The notes under the pieces: generated by a model
Database searches by the model: none
What the model saw: the letters and a program-made list of their open reading frames with translations, nothing else
Told to the model about the DNA's origin: nothing
Assembly (NCBI RefSeq): GCF_004664715.2
Contig: NC_051068.1
Span: 130,096,716 to 130,160,715, forward strand
Length of the DNA stretch: 64,000 nt
From: Peromyscus leucopus
Lineage: Eukaryota > Chordata > Mammalia > Rodentia > Cricetidae
Direction of reading: 5' to 3'
Made by a program: the position numbers and the translations under genes
Part shown: in pieces, positions 48,133 to 60,637 of the stretch
Numbering within the stretch: the first letter of the stretch is position 1
Layout: each line of letters begins with the position of its first letter

Positions 48133-48137
48133 GTATA

Positions 48138-49449
48138 TTTTTAGTGTTTGATTTTGACAATAGCCTAGAAATCTTAAAACACTAAAATATTATGTTTCTG
48201 ATAAAAATACATTTGCTACAGGACACAGAAATATGAAGTAGGAATTCAGCTGACTATGGCAAAGCTATTACCTGGAAAAGTCATGGATTTCTTCAGAGGG
48301 AGCCAAGGCTCAAGGAGTATTGGTGTTATTTTGGCTTTTTAAAATATCAGCTGTTTTCTGCTATGAATTTCATGTGCACTAGTATATTTTTTTTCCTAAG
48401 AACTTCTAAACAGTGTGGATTGATCATTCTTTGGACATATATAATTAAGATATTTGGATAACAGTCACAGGCAAGGCTTCCTGCTTCCAGGCTTTTTGCT
48501 TCTCTTTTTTAGCATTAGAAACAGATGTCTGCCTTCTGCAGTAGTTTCCTTTAGCAAGCATCCAAAGCCAGAGCCAGCTCCAGACAAAAGCATCCAAGGA
48601 CAAATGGCAGACAGAATAAGCTTTCTTATTCTTTCATCCACTAGTCTCCTGAATTAAGGTAACTATCCATACAGTGACACCACTAAGGCCAGGCAGACAT
48701 TAGATACATAGCTTTGCTTCTGGTGCAAATTAAGCTCAGAATCCCCTTTCTCTCACAGCCCAAGTGGCACCCCTAGACTTCCCCTCAAATAACTTACTTA
48801 GAACAAAAGGGCTTTCTCATACCAGGTGCTTCAAGCTGTGATGCAAATCACCTAGCTATCTTCCCCCACCTACCAGAAAACAGTGACACAGGAAAAAAGG
48901 CAGTTTTATTTTAGTGACTCATAAACTCTTTTACCAAACCATTTCTAAGATTGTAGTTTGAGCACATTCACGATAAACTCTTAATGTTTCACCTAACCAC
49001 TTCTAAGAATATAATGTAAGCATATAAATTCCTTTTCTGATTTATTTACTCATTCCTGCCCTTAATTGACCCCATCTCCTTTATTCACTCCCCTTTTGAG
49101 TTGCAAATGAAGCTGACTAGCACTGCTCTTGTAGGGATCTTGAAGGCCTTGCACTGTATTGTAAAAAGGGTTACTGCTCTTAAGGTATGTAGACTTGTTT
49201 CCTGAGAGAACTGGCAAATTTTGTCTCAGAAGAATAAAGTGAATGGACTAAAGAGCTCAGTGTACTTAGATTCATTCCCTTAGATTGCTTCTCACCATTA
49301 GTGGTGTCTCTTCTGGAAACCCTGGGAAACGACTATTAGAGGCTGGACCCCAATAGCCTTTGTTATACATTTGTCTTCTTATTTTGTTTTGTCCCAAGAG
49401 TGACACAAATTGGTCCTTTTTTCCTTCTACTTTTTTTTGCGTGGGGGAA
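48138..49449. other. unassigned sequence
   Basis: About 1.3 kb, no gene or repeat recognised. Confidence 0.5.

Positions 49450-49492
<43 letters not shown>
49450..49492. repeat. (CA)n microsatellite
   Basis: Pure AC repeat, about 43 bp. Confidence 0.97.
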
Positions 49493-49495
<3 letters not shown>

Positions 49496-50022
49496 TGGAA
49501 AGGAGGCTTGAGAGGACTGGGGAGTGAGTGTGACCATGCTGCATGATGTGAAATTCCCAAGTATTCAATACAAATACCAGATAAGAGAAATAAATAAATA
49601 AATTTAAAAATAAGAGATTAAGAAGCCACCAATTGCAGAAATAGCTAAAACCCTGTTTTATTTCATAAAATAAAGGAACTTAGGTGAACTAGTGGGAAAA
49701 AAATAAGAAAAAGTTTTTTTTTAAAATTATATTTTAAAATTCTCCAGTTTTTTTCTTGGATTGTGAAGTGAAATGTCACTAATTCAACAATTAATGTCTT
49801 ATTGTTCACTAATTACCCATCCCCAGTTGGCTATATGTCTTCTCATTACAGAAATATTCTTGGTCACTTTCAAAAAATTTCCCCATATACAGGGTGATGC
49901 TGAACATACTAGCTGTGGAGTCTGAAAGCCCACATTCCACTGTCATCCCCATAGTTTGCCAGGGGTTGACCATGAGCATGGTTCTTAATCCTGTTGCACC
50001 TCCTTTTCATCAAAATATTGGT
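49493..50022. other. unassigned sequence
   Basis: Includes an AATA-rich stretch at about 49,588-49,605; nothing else recognised. Confidence 0.5.
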
Positions 50023-50028
50023 AAGAAT

Positions 50029-50388
50029 TGCTGTGGATGATTGATTGATAAATAAAATGCTGACTGACCAGTAGCCAGACAGGAAATATAGGAAGTGTAA
50101 ACAGGACAAAGAGAGAGGAGAGGTCTGGGAAGTGGAAGGCTGAGCAAGAGTCAGATGCTGCCTGCCGCCGCCATGAGAAGATGTTAAAACACCGGTAAGC
50201 CATGTGCCACATGGCAACATATAGATGAATAAAAATGGGTTAATTTAAAATATAAGAACAGCTAGCTAGAAGCCTGAGACATTAGACCAAACAGTTTAAA
50301 TAATATAAGCCTCTGCGTGTTTATTTTATAAGTGGGCTGTCAGACTGCAGGGGCTTGGCCAGACCCTGAGAGAAACTTTTCAGCTACA
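50029..50388 (+). mobile_element. solo LTR, same family as 17.3 and 61.5 kb
   Basis: Begins TGCTGTGGATG and ends CTTTTCAGCTACA. Contains AATAAA early in U3 (50,051), the 'ccgccgccatgagaagatg' segment (50,165) and 'aagcctctgcgtgtttattt' near the 3' end. Flanks are AAGAAT and GAGGAT, equal except for two A/G differences, an aged 6-bp duplication. Confidence 0.85.
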
Positions 50389-51435
50389 GAGGATCAACTT
50401 AGACAACTCATACACAACACCTGGATTTTTTTTTAAATACATAAATGCCCATACAAACAATAAAACAATATCCTCTGGATTTTAGTTACTATCATTGCAG
50501 TAATTGTACCATTTAGGTAATTTGGCAACACTTCTAAGCCATTCTTTTCTTTTTTTACTGGAAGCAAACATCTAGATGAACTCCTAGACAGGAATATTTG
50601 GGGCTGATTTTTCTCACTGAACTTACTTGCTTTTGGAAAAAGTGGATTATTAATTTTAAAATGTTCAATGTCCAGAAGGAATGAGAAGACTTGGCAGAAA
50701 CAGAAATCAGATTTTTGGGAGAGATGCTGAACATGCTCTCAACTTCCCATTTCACAAAGTACCAACCAGGTATCAGAGTAGTAAGATGAAGCTTGAAGTG
50801 TCACTCCAATCAGCCACCTTCTGCCTAGGGGGATGAGTGTGCAAATTGTTGCTAATAAAGCACAATGCACCATGAGCTGTTCAGCTTCCAGACTGTGTAA
50901 AAGTGTTATGAATTACACAGAAACAGGACCTGAGATTTGAATTTTGCTCTCTTCCTGGACTGGTGATTCATAACACAATGCCCTTGAACTACTGAGGGAC
51001 TGGAATCCTGGGTCAGCCCACCATCCTGCATATAACCCACAGTAAGCCAGCACCTGTATACTGCTTCCCAGCTATGTGTTCAGTAGCTGGAACATCAACT
51101 CCACTTTCAATTTAGGATATTTCATGTTATGGAAGGCTACTGGGACAGCTCCACTGTAAACTGAGATGCATCTGCACTACTTTCTAAAGTTAGGAAAACA
51201 ACATAATAGACTTCATTGCTCAAGCATTAGAATTAAAGTAAAACTCACAGCTCCACAAGATCAGGTGGAGGACATCCTTAATTTCATGTCTTGAAAAATA
51301 AAAACTTTGTAGGGAGAGATGTTCTTAAAGTTTGAAATAAATCAGATGAAGAGGAGGTCAACATAGTGGGAAACTATAGGAGATAATTAGTGAAATGGCA
51401 GGTTAGAAAAAGCAATTTGATTGGAGGTAATAGGG
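50389..51435. other. unassigned sequence
   Basis: About 1 kb, no gene or repeat recognised. Confidence 0.5.
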
Positions 51436-52003
51436 GACTTTTTTCTTTTTTTATATTTTATTTTATTTGCATAACATTTCCATTTATTTTACATACTGAG
51501 CCTCTCTGGCTGGGCTCCCCCACTGCTTCTACTTCTCCTCCATCTCCATTCAGAAGGGGGCAGGCTTCCAATGGATTTGAGCACAGCATGGCTCGTCAAG
51601 TTGAGGCAAGACCTAAATAAGCTCCTAAACAGAATTCTCAACAGAAGAATCTCAAGTGGCCAAAAGACACTTAAGGAACTGTTTAACAATGGAAATGCAA
51701 ATCAAAACAACTCTGAGATACTATCTTACACCTGTCAGAATGGCTAAGATCAAAAACACTGATGACAGCCTATGCTGGAGAGGATGTGGAGTAGGATGCT
51801 GGTGGGAGTATAAACTTGTACAGCCACTTTGGAAATCAGTATAGCAGTTTCTCAGAAAATTGGGAATCAATCTACCTCAAGACCCAGCTATACCAATCTT
51901 GGGCATATACCCAAGGAATACTCAATCATACCACAAGGACACTTGCTCAACTATGTTCATAGCAGCATTATTTGTAATAGCCAAAACTTGGGTGACATTT
52001 TTG
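51436..52003 (-). mobile_element. L1 with inverted 5' part (twin-priming structure)
   Basis: Left part (51,436-51,612) is antisense L1 3' UTR with a T-rich tail on the left, including 'tcaagttgaggcaagaccta'. The right part (51,613-52,003) is L1 ORF2 in the sense direction, encoding recognisable pieces such as [19 protein letters not shown] and [11 protein letters not shown]. Opposite orientation of the two parts with the tail on the left fits a minus-strand insertion whose 5' segment was inverted. The coding part is broken. No clear target duplication was found. Confidence 0.8.
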
Positions 52004-52794
52004 ATACATGAAAGAAATAAAATGTGAGCTTTGATTCTGGGAGAGTTCTGGAAGGACATGGAGTATGGCATGTGGAGGAAAATCTAATGGGTAGACAAGC
52101 ATCTTATGGCCACTTAGAGTTCTAGTGCCAACATGAATGTTATAAAATTAGCAGAAGCTAAGATAATGATCTCTATGCCCAGTAAATTTAAAGACTGCCT
52201 ACCTTAATGTGACCTTTTATGGGTCCCATTATCTCCCTTTGAACAGCATAATTGTAGTAAGAAAATCTCCATTTTATTCAACACAAATATCCAACTTCTT
52301 CCCACTCTATTCCTTTATGTTTATATGTTCTTGCCTTAAGTTTACGGCTGTCTCTTAATTTCGTCACTTTTTAGTTTGAGTTTGTTTCTCTGTAAGACTA
52401 TGATCAAATATTGCTCTGACATACTTGCTTGTCAAAGACAAGTAAGGCTGGCACTTCACAAAGCCTTCCTTTCACTTTTGCTTAAATGACATTATTAAAT
52501 GCTTTGGTTTCATCATGCTGACCATTACATCTTCAGTCAATATGTCATTTAAAGTGCAGCCAATAACAGAGATAAAGGCCATTCTGAGATGGTATAGATC
52601 TCATCCAGACTGCAGCATCACCCAGGGCTTCCTCTATTTTCTCCCTAGTGGAGATTTTAGATCCATCTTAACATTCCTTTCCTACAGGCAAATTCACAAT
52701 TTTTGTTAGCTGATATAAAATATGAGAACTTATACTAAAAGTGTTACTAAATCTTATTTTTTTTTATTGGTCTTCTAACAATGATGATGTTATT
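52004..52794. other. unassigned sequence
   Basis: No gene or repeat recognised; 52,500-52,700 is repeat-free. Confidence 0.5.
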
Positions 52795-53150
52795 AGTTAT
52801 TTTTCTCATTTGTTTTTCAAAAATACCCAACAAAAGCAACTTAAGAAAGGATGTATTTTGAATCACAGCTATGAGAGATATTATCCAATCATGACAGGGA
52901 AGTCATGGTCACAGGAACATGTGGTAACTGGTCTCAAAACAGAGAGAAATGAACACTGGTGCTCAGTTTTCTTTATTCAGCCTCGTAACTCAGCTCATGG
53001 AATGGTGCTATTCATAGCGAGGATGGGCACATTAACCTCAGATAAGCCAACAAAAAATATCTTCCTCAGAGACATTCCCAGAAGTTTGTTATTTGAGTCA
53101 TTCTAGATCATATCAACTTGACAGTCAATATTAAGCATCACAATGACATA
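52795..53150 (-). repeat. ancient 'gtcaacttgac' repeat, minus orientation
   Basis: 'agcaacttaagaaaggatgt', 'catgacagggaagtcatggt', 'gctcatggaatggtgctatt', 'cagagacattcccagaagtt' and 'atcaacttgacagtcaatat' occur in the order of this repeat's reverse complement. The 121-codon frame across it is not a gene. Confidence 0.65.
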
Positions 53151-53794
53151 AAGCAGCTGAAAGTTTCCTCAGTGATTTATGTTCACATCCTCACTCATGC
53201 CACTAGTATCTGAAACTTAGTGTGGCTGAATCCAGCTCCTCATTATGCCGCAACATCTGCCTTCTCTATTTGACCACACTGAACTAACCTTCCCAGATGA
53301 CAGCCATTATACTTAGGAATACTTCATGTCTTTCTCTTAATCTCTACTTTAAATTTACTCTGTCATTTATGCCTATTAGCTACCACATTTCCTGCTTCTT
53401 AAAAACTACAAATGATTCAGATGGTTGGAAAGTACTTCCAGTAGCATTCTTTCATGTTTTAGTCCTTCTGTTCCATGCTTAATTCAGCACAGAGGAATGT
53501 CATTTTTATGTATGTACATCACATGCTCTGATGGCTTAAAATCTTCCCAATACTTTAGTTCTTCTTGTGATAGTCCTCCAAATATGTCACTTTCTTCCCA
53601 TGTCCCATATATAGGGATCACTATCTTCTGTCCAATATAGACAAACTGCATGTAATAACTGCCCATGGGGATGAGGATGGGTTTATTTCCACCCCTAATC
53701 CTGGTCAGTCTCTTTGTCTTATGCTATCAAATCACTGAAGTAGCTTGAGAAAACTGTCATTTCCCCTTGAGTAACAATAATATTTAAGAAACAT
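53151..53794. other. unassigned sequence
   Basis: No gene or repeat recognised. Confidence 0.5.
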
Positions 53795-53965
53795 AACTTT
53801 GTTTTTGGTGTATGTCTGTGCATGTGTTCACAGATGTTGCAGTGCATATGTGGAGGTCAGAGAACAACTTACAGCAGTCAGTTCTTTTCTTCCACTATGA
53901 AACTCTGCTCATAAGGCTTGGTGACAGTGCTTTTACCCACTAAGCTGTTTCACTGAGTCCCAACA
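53795..53965 (-). repeat. B3-type SINE
   Basis: 'tgtggaggtcagagaacaac', 'gtcagttcttttcttccact', 'aggcttggtgacagtgcttt' and 'tacccactaagctgtttc' give the antisense B3 body and tRNA-like head. Confidence 0.75.
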
Positions 53966-53987
53966 TGACTCTTCATACTTTCTTAAG

Positions 53988-53990
<3 letters not shown>

Positions 53991-54037
<47 letters not shown>
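53991..54037. repeat. (TG)n microsatellite
   Basis: Pure TG repeat, about 47 bp. Confidence 0.97.
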
Positions 54038-54038
<1 letters not shown>

Positions 54039-54111
54039 CATCAGTCTTGTCACCCAAAGCAAAGTTTTGATCAAGAACCCTTCTGCTTCTGCATGGAGAT
54101 GACAATGGCTA

Positions 54112-54412
54112 ACTGATTGAATTAGTGACTGAATGAATGATAGACTGACTGAATAGATTATTAGATGAATGAATGAGCTACTGGTTTACTGAATAAAGAA
54201 ATTACTGACTGAATGAATGAATTACTGATTTAATGAGAGAAGGAATGAACTGATTGATTGACTGAATTCATTACTGACTGACTGACTGACTGACTGACTA
54301 AATTACTGACTGAATGAATGAATTACTGATTTAATGAGGGAATGAATGAATTACTGATTGATTGAATAAATTACTGGCTGAATGAATGAATAAATTACTG
54401 ATTAAATGGCTC
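54112..54412. repeat. decayed TGAA/TGAC tetranucleotide field
   Basis: About 300 bp built from TGAA, TGAC and TGAT units mixed with 'attactga' blocks. A longer module 'aaattactgactgaatgaatgaa...tgatttaatgag' appears at about 54,200 and again at about 54,300, so a higher-order repeat of roughly 100 bp overlies the 4-bp unit. Confidence 0.85.
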
Positions 54413-55765
54413 CTTCTTGTGCTCTATCTTACTTTTAAGACTATTTTATAAGGAACTAGTCTTATATATTATTTTTCTTTTAATCTATCACTTGCATATT
54501 CTTTATTTTGAATGCCTTAAGAAAATTGAATTAATGTCTGTCTATCTGCATGTCCTCTCTTTCCTTATCATCCTGCTATCTATCACACTTGCCTCATTTA
54601 CTTTCGGTTGTACATTTTTCTTTTATTCCAGTGTTTTTATTTTGAAAATGCTATGCAGGACTCCTACAATATCTACACACGTATTTAAAATTCCAGGCTT
54701 TATTCTCTCTCATGAAAGCTCTTTTTATATTATTTACTACCAAGCATGTTACCACTCGGGTATTTTGAGAGATCTATTCTATTTATCAACTTGCTTACCA
54801 TTAAGAAGAACTTATCTGCTCTAATGGGAATTTGATATCATTCTATTTGTCTCTGTCAAATTTTCTGGCTTTTGAAAAATTTAATTTCAGCTACTATCAT
54901 GTTATAGTAAGAAAACACAATGTATCTCACTGTATTATAATATCTATTGATATAAATCCTATCAATTCCCTTAATGAGTACTTCAAACTCTTGATAATTC
55001 TGACTAGCCTATGAACACAGTCAAATCCATATTCTCTTTTCAAACTCCTGGGCAGATTGTACTTAAATGTGTGGTTTAACATTTTTGTTGCTGTTGTTTA
55101 TTCCTTAACCTGGCTCCAGAAGTAGGTGGATTTATTTTCTACATGCAATGTTCTAAGCTGCACATGAAACAAATGTTATGCTTGCTGGAAAATGCCTATC
55201 TGCATTTATAAGGGGGATCTATTCACATACCTGGTCATTATTATCTTTCAATACTAGCTGGGATTTAATATTGATACTTTATGTCTTCTAAAACTTACCT
55301 ACTAAGAATCACTGCCCTGTTTAATCTGTTGTCAGGGATTACCCATAATCTTGACATCACATGCCCTTATTTCCCTGGTTAATAATCAGAAAATTCTTTC
55401 TAGATGAACCAGTGGTTCTGTTGGTAACATCACTCTTGTTATGTAACATGCATATGAGTGACTTATGTTACTAGTATGACATGGCTAACTTTCCCATTCT
55501 CTGTACAGTGGTTCAGTGCATTGGTATCTTTTGTGATTTCCAGAGATCAGCCTTTCCATAGCCCATTGTCAACCATAGTCTTATATCAAGGCATTTTTCT
55601 TCTTCCTGAAACCTTTTTGTTTTTTTGGTGAGAAGCTAACGAAAGGAGTATGCTGGGCTGCCCTTGGTAGGCTTCACCTTGGTGTGTGTTTTGAACTGGG
55701 TCTTTTACTTCTTTGCTTTAGACACAGACTTTTTATTAATGCTTTCTGTTTTTATTGTAATTTTT
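54413..55765. other. unassigned T-rich sequence
   Basis: No gene or repeat recognised. The hydrophobic 135-codon frame (54,417-54,824) reflects T-rich composition, lacks a convincing start and has no domain I recognise. Confidence 0.5.
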
Positions 55766-55769
55766 AATT

Positions 55770-55995
55770 TAACTTAGTTTTTAATTGTGTGAGAGTGTAT
55801 ACATATTTATATGTCTGTGAGTGTGTCTGTGCATAAGAGTACATATACTCTTGAAGGCCAGAAGAAGTTAGACTCCCTGAGGATGGAACCACAGGCAATT
55901 GTGAGCTTCTTGATGTGAAGTCCTAGAACAGAATGAACTCAAGTCCCCTGAAAGAGCAGCACATGCTCTTGACCGAGAAGCCACTCTCCACCCAT
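55770..55995 (-). repeat. B3/B2-type SINE
   Basis: 'gaaggccagaagaagttaga', 'actcaagtcccctgaaagag', 'cagcacatgctcttgaccga' and 'gaagccactctcca' are the antisense body and tRNA-like head. Confidence 0.75.
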
Positions 55996-56554
55996 ATTAA
56001 TTCTTTATGAAATGAGGACTCCAAGGTTTCCAGTGATTGAAACAAAAAGCAATGTAGACACAAAGCAGAATGTTTTTCTATTAACAGAGAAAATAACAGA
56101 ATGTAAATGAACAGAATTGGCCTAAGGAGTGGGAACATACTCTGTCGTTTGTACATTCTGTTCTTCTGAGAACAGCTGTAGGATAGTTATGCGAACTTGG
56201 TATGACAGTGATAGCAAAAACACTGGCATATTAAATCTGTGATACTGGGCTAAATCATTTCCACTGTGGGAAAAGTCCTACTGGGTAGCATTCTCTTCTG
56301 TTCTCAGAAACTTTTATGCTTTTGTCTGTACAAACCAAGTTCTCTCTTCATTCTTTTTTTGTGATACTTTAAAATAATATCTACCTTTTATGACCAATCC
56401 AATTTTTTTCTAATGTGTCTATATAACACCAACAATGAGAATTAACATGTATGTAGATTCTGTGACATTCTAGGCACACCAAGTAACTTACCTACTCATA
56501 TAACAACCTTTTGAAAATAGATACTTCTCATAATTTCCATTTTAAGAATATCAG
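55996..56554. other. unassigned sequence
   Basis: No gene or repeat recognised. Confidence 0.5.
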
Positions 56555-56555
56555 C

Positions 56556-56755
56556 TGGTGCAATTAGTGGGTAAAGACATTTGCCACACAAGCCTGGTGA
56601 TATGACTTGGAGCCCCAGGACCTATGAAAGGGGGCAGAGAGAGCTGACTCCAAAAAGTTGTCTGAATACCACATGCTTACGATGGCATGTAAATCTACAC
56701 ACACAGGTCATGCACACACACAATAGTAATAAATTTTAGAAGTTAAAAACATAAT
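56556..56755 (+). repeat. B3-type SINE
   Basis: 'gtgggtaaagacatttgcca', 'caagcctggtgatatgactt', 'gagagagctgactccaaaaa' and 'acacacacaatagtaataaa' follow B3 order with an A-rich end. Confidence 0.78.
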
Positions 56756-57464
56756 AAATGCACATTATTCACAAAATAGTGCATAATATCATAACAGTAA
56801 TGAAATACACACCATCTGTTGCCCACATGGAGAACTGGCACATGCATTCGTTCCTCTTCTAATCAGACAATAAACCACTGTCATGAAGGTGTGCTCATAG
56901 TTTTCTCCAGAATGCTTGATTGTGTTTTAAAAATTTTATGATGAATGTTTATATCTTGTGTTTTGTGACATAACTGTTTCACATAATATATGAATTTCAG
57001 CACACATTTTCCCAAAATTCCATACTTGCTTGCCATTCTTTCCTAGGCCCAAATCCTGGCCTTCTAGTTCTGTTTCCATAAGCCCCACTCTCTCTGCTGC
57101 ATTTTAAGAGTCGTTTACTTTCTAATTCCTCTTTACAGAGCTGACTTAATGCATAGTCTCCATCTTACTCAAAAAGTGAAAATGTATTTTTGAATTATAG
57201 ATATAGCTTATCTTTCTTTGAATTTATCATATACACTTATATCTTAGCCTGAATTTCTGTGCAATTTTTACCTCTTAGAGCCCCATCTGCTGACCTTCTT
57301 GTATTCTGCATTCAGTGCTATTTATAGGAGACTCTCTTACATTCAGCTTCATGGTATCTCCTTTTCCATTGATTGCAATAGAAATGTCAAAAATTTCTTT
57401 CATCACTCTCGTTTCATTTTTCTTTGGATTATATTTTAATGCTTTGTCTCCATTTAATTAACAC
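56756..57464. other. unassigned sequence
   Basis: No gene or repeat recognised. Confidence 0.5.
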
Positions 57465-57467
57465 TCA

Positions 57468-57655
57468 CAACTGGCTGAGTGGTTCATTTGGTAAAGGTTC
57501 CTGCCTCTGAGTCTAATGCCCTTAATTCAGTCCCCAGGCCCCACACAGTAGAAAAAGAGAATTGACTTTTGCAAGTTTTCTTCTGACCTTCATAATTAGG
57601 CTATGGCACATGCATACCACACACATCCACACACAAATAAAATAAGTGTAATTCA
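57468..57655 (+). repeat. B3-type SINE
   Basis: 'ggctgagtggttcatttggt', 'aattcagtccccaggcccca', 'agagaattgacttttgcaag' and 'cacacacaaataaaataagt' follow B3 order. Confidence 0.75.
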
Positions 57656-58556
57656 TACTGGGATGCATCTACACAAATCAAGGATGATAGCAGCTTTTCT
57701 CTGCCTTGCTGGCAAGGACATAAATACAGGTACTCAATGAAAGTTGGGCACAACTTTTTTGAAAAGAAATTATCTCTCACCTCTATGGTTTCTTTGTGTT
57801 TCAGTAAAACAAACTTAAGACACTTCTGGATTTTTAGAAAGTCCATGATTCAGCCTAAATTATCTCTAAGTATAACCTTTAGACATGAAAATTGCTCTTT
57901 CAGTTTTGTTAATATATCTCCTTTTGCCCCAAATATGTCATTTTCTCTATTGCTACCTGCTGAAAATTTGCTTCTAATTCAGAGTCCAGGTCATGAAGGT
58001 AACTTCTACCCCTGAATACTCTTCTGACCAGCCCTATCAGAAGCAATCACAACTCAGAACCTAGCTCATTAGCCTGTCTCACAATGTTTCAGTATTATAT
58101 ATTTGAGTCCCTTATGACATCACAAATTCTTTGGAGGGAGAACTAGGAAATTGATCTTTAAGTGATTTAGGCCTCTCATATTTAGGCCTCCCTATTTGGA
58201 ATGGGGATTCTATGACAACATTTTACAGTTCTGTGGTAGCACCTTTGTAGGTATCTATTGAGTTAAATATGATCATATTATATATTATATATTATATAAT
58301 CATACAGATGATTTTATGATTAGAATGAGTCATCTTTTCTTCTTCGAAGACTACTTAAAACAGTCTGCTTTACATCAGCAGCTCTGATGCTGGCTAGCTG
58401 GGAGTCTTCAGACTTGTCTCCTCATTTTATGGTGCCCAATTCTTTGTATTTGCAAAAAAGAAAGGAGACAAGAAAAGCTTTTAGGATTAGAGATGATGAA
58501 ACATTATTAACACATAGAAGCCATTATCATTATTATTTTATAATATATCACATTTA
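57656..58556. other. unassigned sequence
   Basis: About 900 bp. A TATAT-rich stretch at about 58,273-58,302 is the only pattern seen. Confidence 0.5.
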
Positions 58557-58562
58557 GCAGAA

Positions 58563-58569
<7 letters not shown>

Positions 58570-58604
<35 letters not shown>

Positions 58605-58750
58605 GTTTTTCGAGACAGGGTTTCTCTGTGTAGCTTTGCGCCTCTCCTGGAACTCACTTGGTAGCCCAGGCTGGCCTCGAACTCACAGAGATCCACCTGG
58701 CTCTGCCTCCCAAGTGCTGGGATTAAAGGCGTGCGCCACCACCGCCCGGC
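58570..58750 (-). repeat. young B1 SINE with 13-bp target duplication
   Basis: A 38-bp T run, then 'cgagacagggtttctctgtg', 'tagctttgcgcctctcctgg' and 'cgtgcgccaccaccgcccgg': a near-consensus B1 in minus orientation, of the variant I know from cricetids. Flanked by GCAGAACTCTTTT at 58,557-58,569 and 58,751-58,763. High CpG retention and a long tail mark it as the youngest SINE in the window. The 87-codon frame across it is the usual B1 artefact. Confidence 0.96.
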
Positions 58751-58763
58751 GCAGAACTCTTTT

Positions 58764-59235
58764 AAACAGATGAAGGGAAGGCATGGCAGTGGGATATGCA
58801 TCTAAACCTGTATTTTTTTTATTGCCTCAAATTTCATGTGTAAGAGAATGGAAAAGCATACCATATTTTTTTTAATGATTTTCACAATTCTCTGCTAAGA
58901 TGTGTTTAATATGCAACATCTCATTTACTGCTCACAATAGCCATGTAGCTATCTGTTACAGGCACAAAAACTGAAATTCAGAGGTGTCTAGTATTACACA
59001 TCATCCTCAGTATTGTGATCCCTGAATGATCGTTTATACCTTACCAAAAAATACGTATTTGTGTGTGAGAGTGTGTGTATATGTGTATGGAGAGAAAGAA
59101 ACATTATACCATGAAATGCCACTGGATAATGACTTGGATCATCTTCCCTTATTAACTACATTTCCAGTGTGTTTATGGGGCATTTGCTATCTTGCTGGAT
59201 CAAATGACACATAATGTACCATTAAGAACAACAGC
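58764..59235. other. unassigned sequence
   Basis: No gene or repeat recognised. Confidence 0.5.
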
Positions 59236-59239
59236 TGAA

Positions 59240-59612
59240 ACCTAAAGTGTCATTTGGAAACTTCCAGTCAGACCTCACAATGCAACAGGCATTTAATTAC
59301 AGGCCATGGGAAGGGTCACCTTTGCCCCCCTCTATGAGAAGGTAGCTTTTGCATCGCCTAACTAATGGGACAGAATATGTCTTTAGATAAAATTGCCTGT
59401 TGGTAGCATCACCCTCATTATGTAATTTAGGCTGAGTTGATGTAAAGGATGTAATTAAGCATTGCCACAAAATGTGGCAAAGCAAAAGCTGGCCTCTTAG
59501 CTTCCTTTTCTTTGAATTATTAGAACATGGTTGGCTAGGGTTTCTGCTTCGTGTCTGCAATGCTGCTGTTGGGCTTTGGATATCATGGACCTTTAATTGG
59601 GGCAATATTTAA
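59240..59612. other. candidate conserved non-coding element
   Basis: Repeat-free stretch rich in homeodomain-type motifs (TTAATTAC, TAATTAAGC, TTAATTGG), with few simple runs and a perfect palindrome TTGCCACA-AAA-TGTGGCAA at 59,462-59,480. This is an impression from sequence texture only; alignment to other mammals would confirm or dismiss it. The 102-codon minus-strand frame here has no recognisable domain. Confidence 0.3.
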
Positions 59613-60631
59613 ATTATAAAAATGTTAAATGTAAGTATTAAATTATATGGAAGATTATTGCTGTATATTTAATCTGTATGCACTTTAGTTATACTCCTGT
59701 CTATGCTCTTTTAAAGGGAAAAGTCTTGTGTATGTTATAAATGTTATACTATTAATATAACACATATCATATTTATCTGGCCTACCAATAAATGCTTATC
59801 ACACTTCTCAACATATGTGTATGCTTATATGTAGATAGATAGATGAAAGAAGAGACACATGATAGAGCCACCCATAATATTCTTTATAACAAAATAAGCA
59901 AGGAGATAATAAACAACGAATAAGATATTTTTTGTACAGAAACACACTATAAATATAGTCTGGACTTAACATCTAAAGAATATACATGTAGCATCTTAAT
60001 ATCAAAGATGATCTATTTTAAATATTTTTCAAATAAAAATAAAGGTGAGTATTCTACATGAGCCCTACCATAACTTCTGGCCTCTATCAATAGTTATCCT
60101 CAGGCATCATCATCTTGAATAACAAGGTGAAGCAAAGAGATGACAGATATAGGCATAGCTTGTGAGGGTATACCTGGTCAGCAAGCTGGTCCTGATTGTT
60201 TAGGTATATCTCTTAAGCCAGGGGATCAAGAAGATAGAAGGAAAACTAAATGTATCCCATGAGGAGGTGGGATGGTAAGCAACTGCTGTGACCCAGTGGG
60301 AAGTGTGTCCCAGGAAGGAATCCTTACTTCTCACAGTCTCTTGACAGGAATTATAGAGAACAGCTACTAGTGGGAGCCTTATGGTATTCACAGCTTCCAG
60401 GATAAATGGTTGTCCATTCACAGAAACAGAAAAAGCAAAGGAAGAGAAGAATATGCCTTTCATCTGGAAATTAAAGCCTCAGCAAGCAGCAGAAGATAGA
60501 GACCTAACAACATAGATCCATAAGCCACTGAGTCCATTCACAGCACTTTGAGTATTTCATGGGGAGGAGGATGCTCAATGCTCTCTACAGATTCCCCAAC
60601 TACCTAAGCATAGTCTGCTCATTGTCTCTCC
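59613..60631. other. unassigned sequence
   Basis: About 1 kb, AT-rich at the left; no gene or repeat recognised. Confidence 0.5.
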
Positions 60632-60637
60632 CTTTGT

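Noticed and set aside
52741..53106. 121-codon open frame
   Set aside because: Falls in an old interspersed repeat in reverse orientation.
54417..54824. 135-codon hydrophobic open frame
   Set aside because: T-rich DNA gives Phe/Leu/Ile runs in any frame; weak start and no family resemblance.
58538..58801. 87-codon minus-strand frame ending in poly-Lys
   Set aside because: Translation of a B1 SINE and its poly(T)/poly(A) tail.
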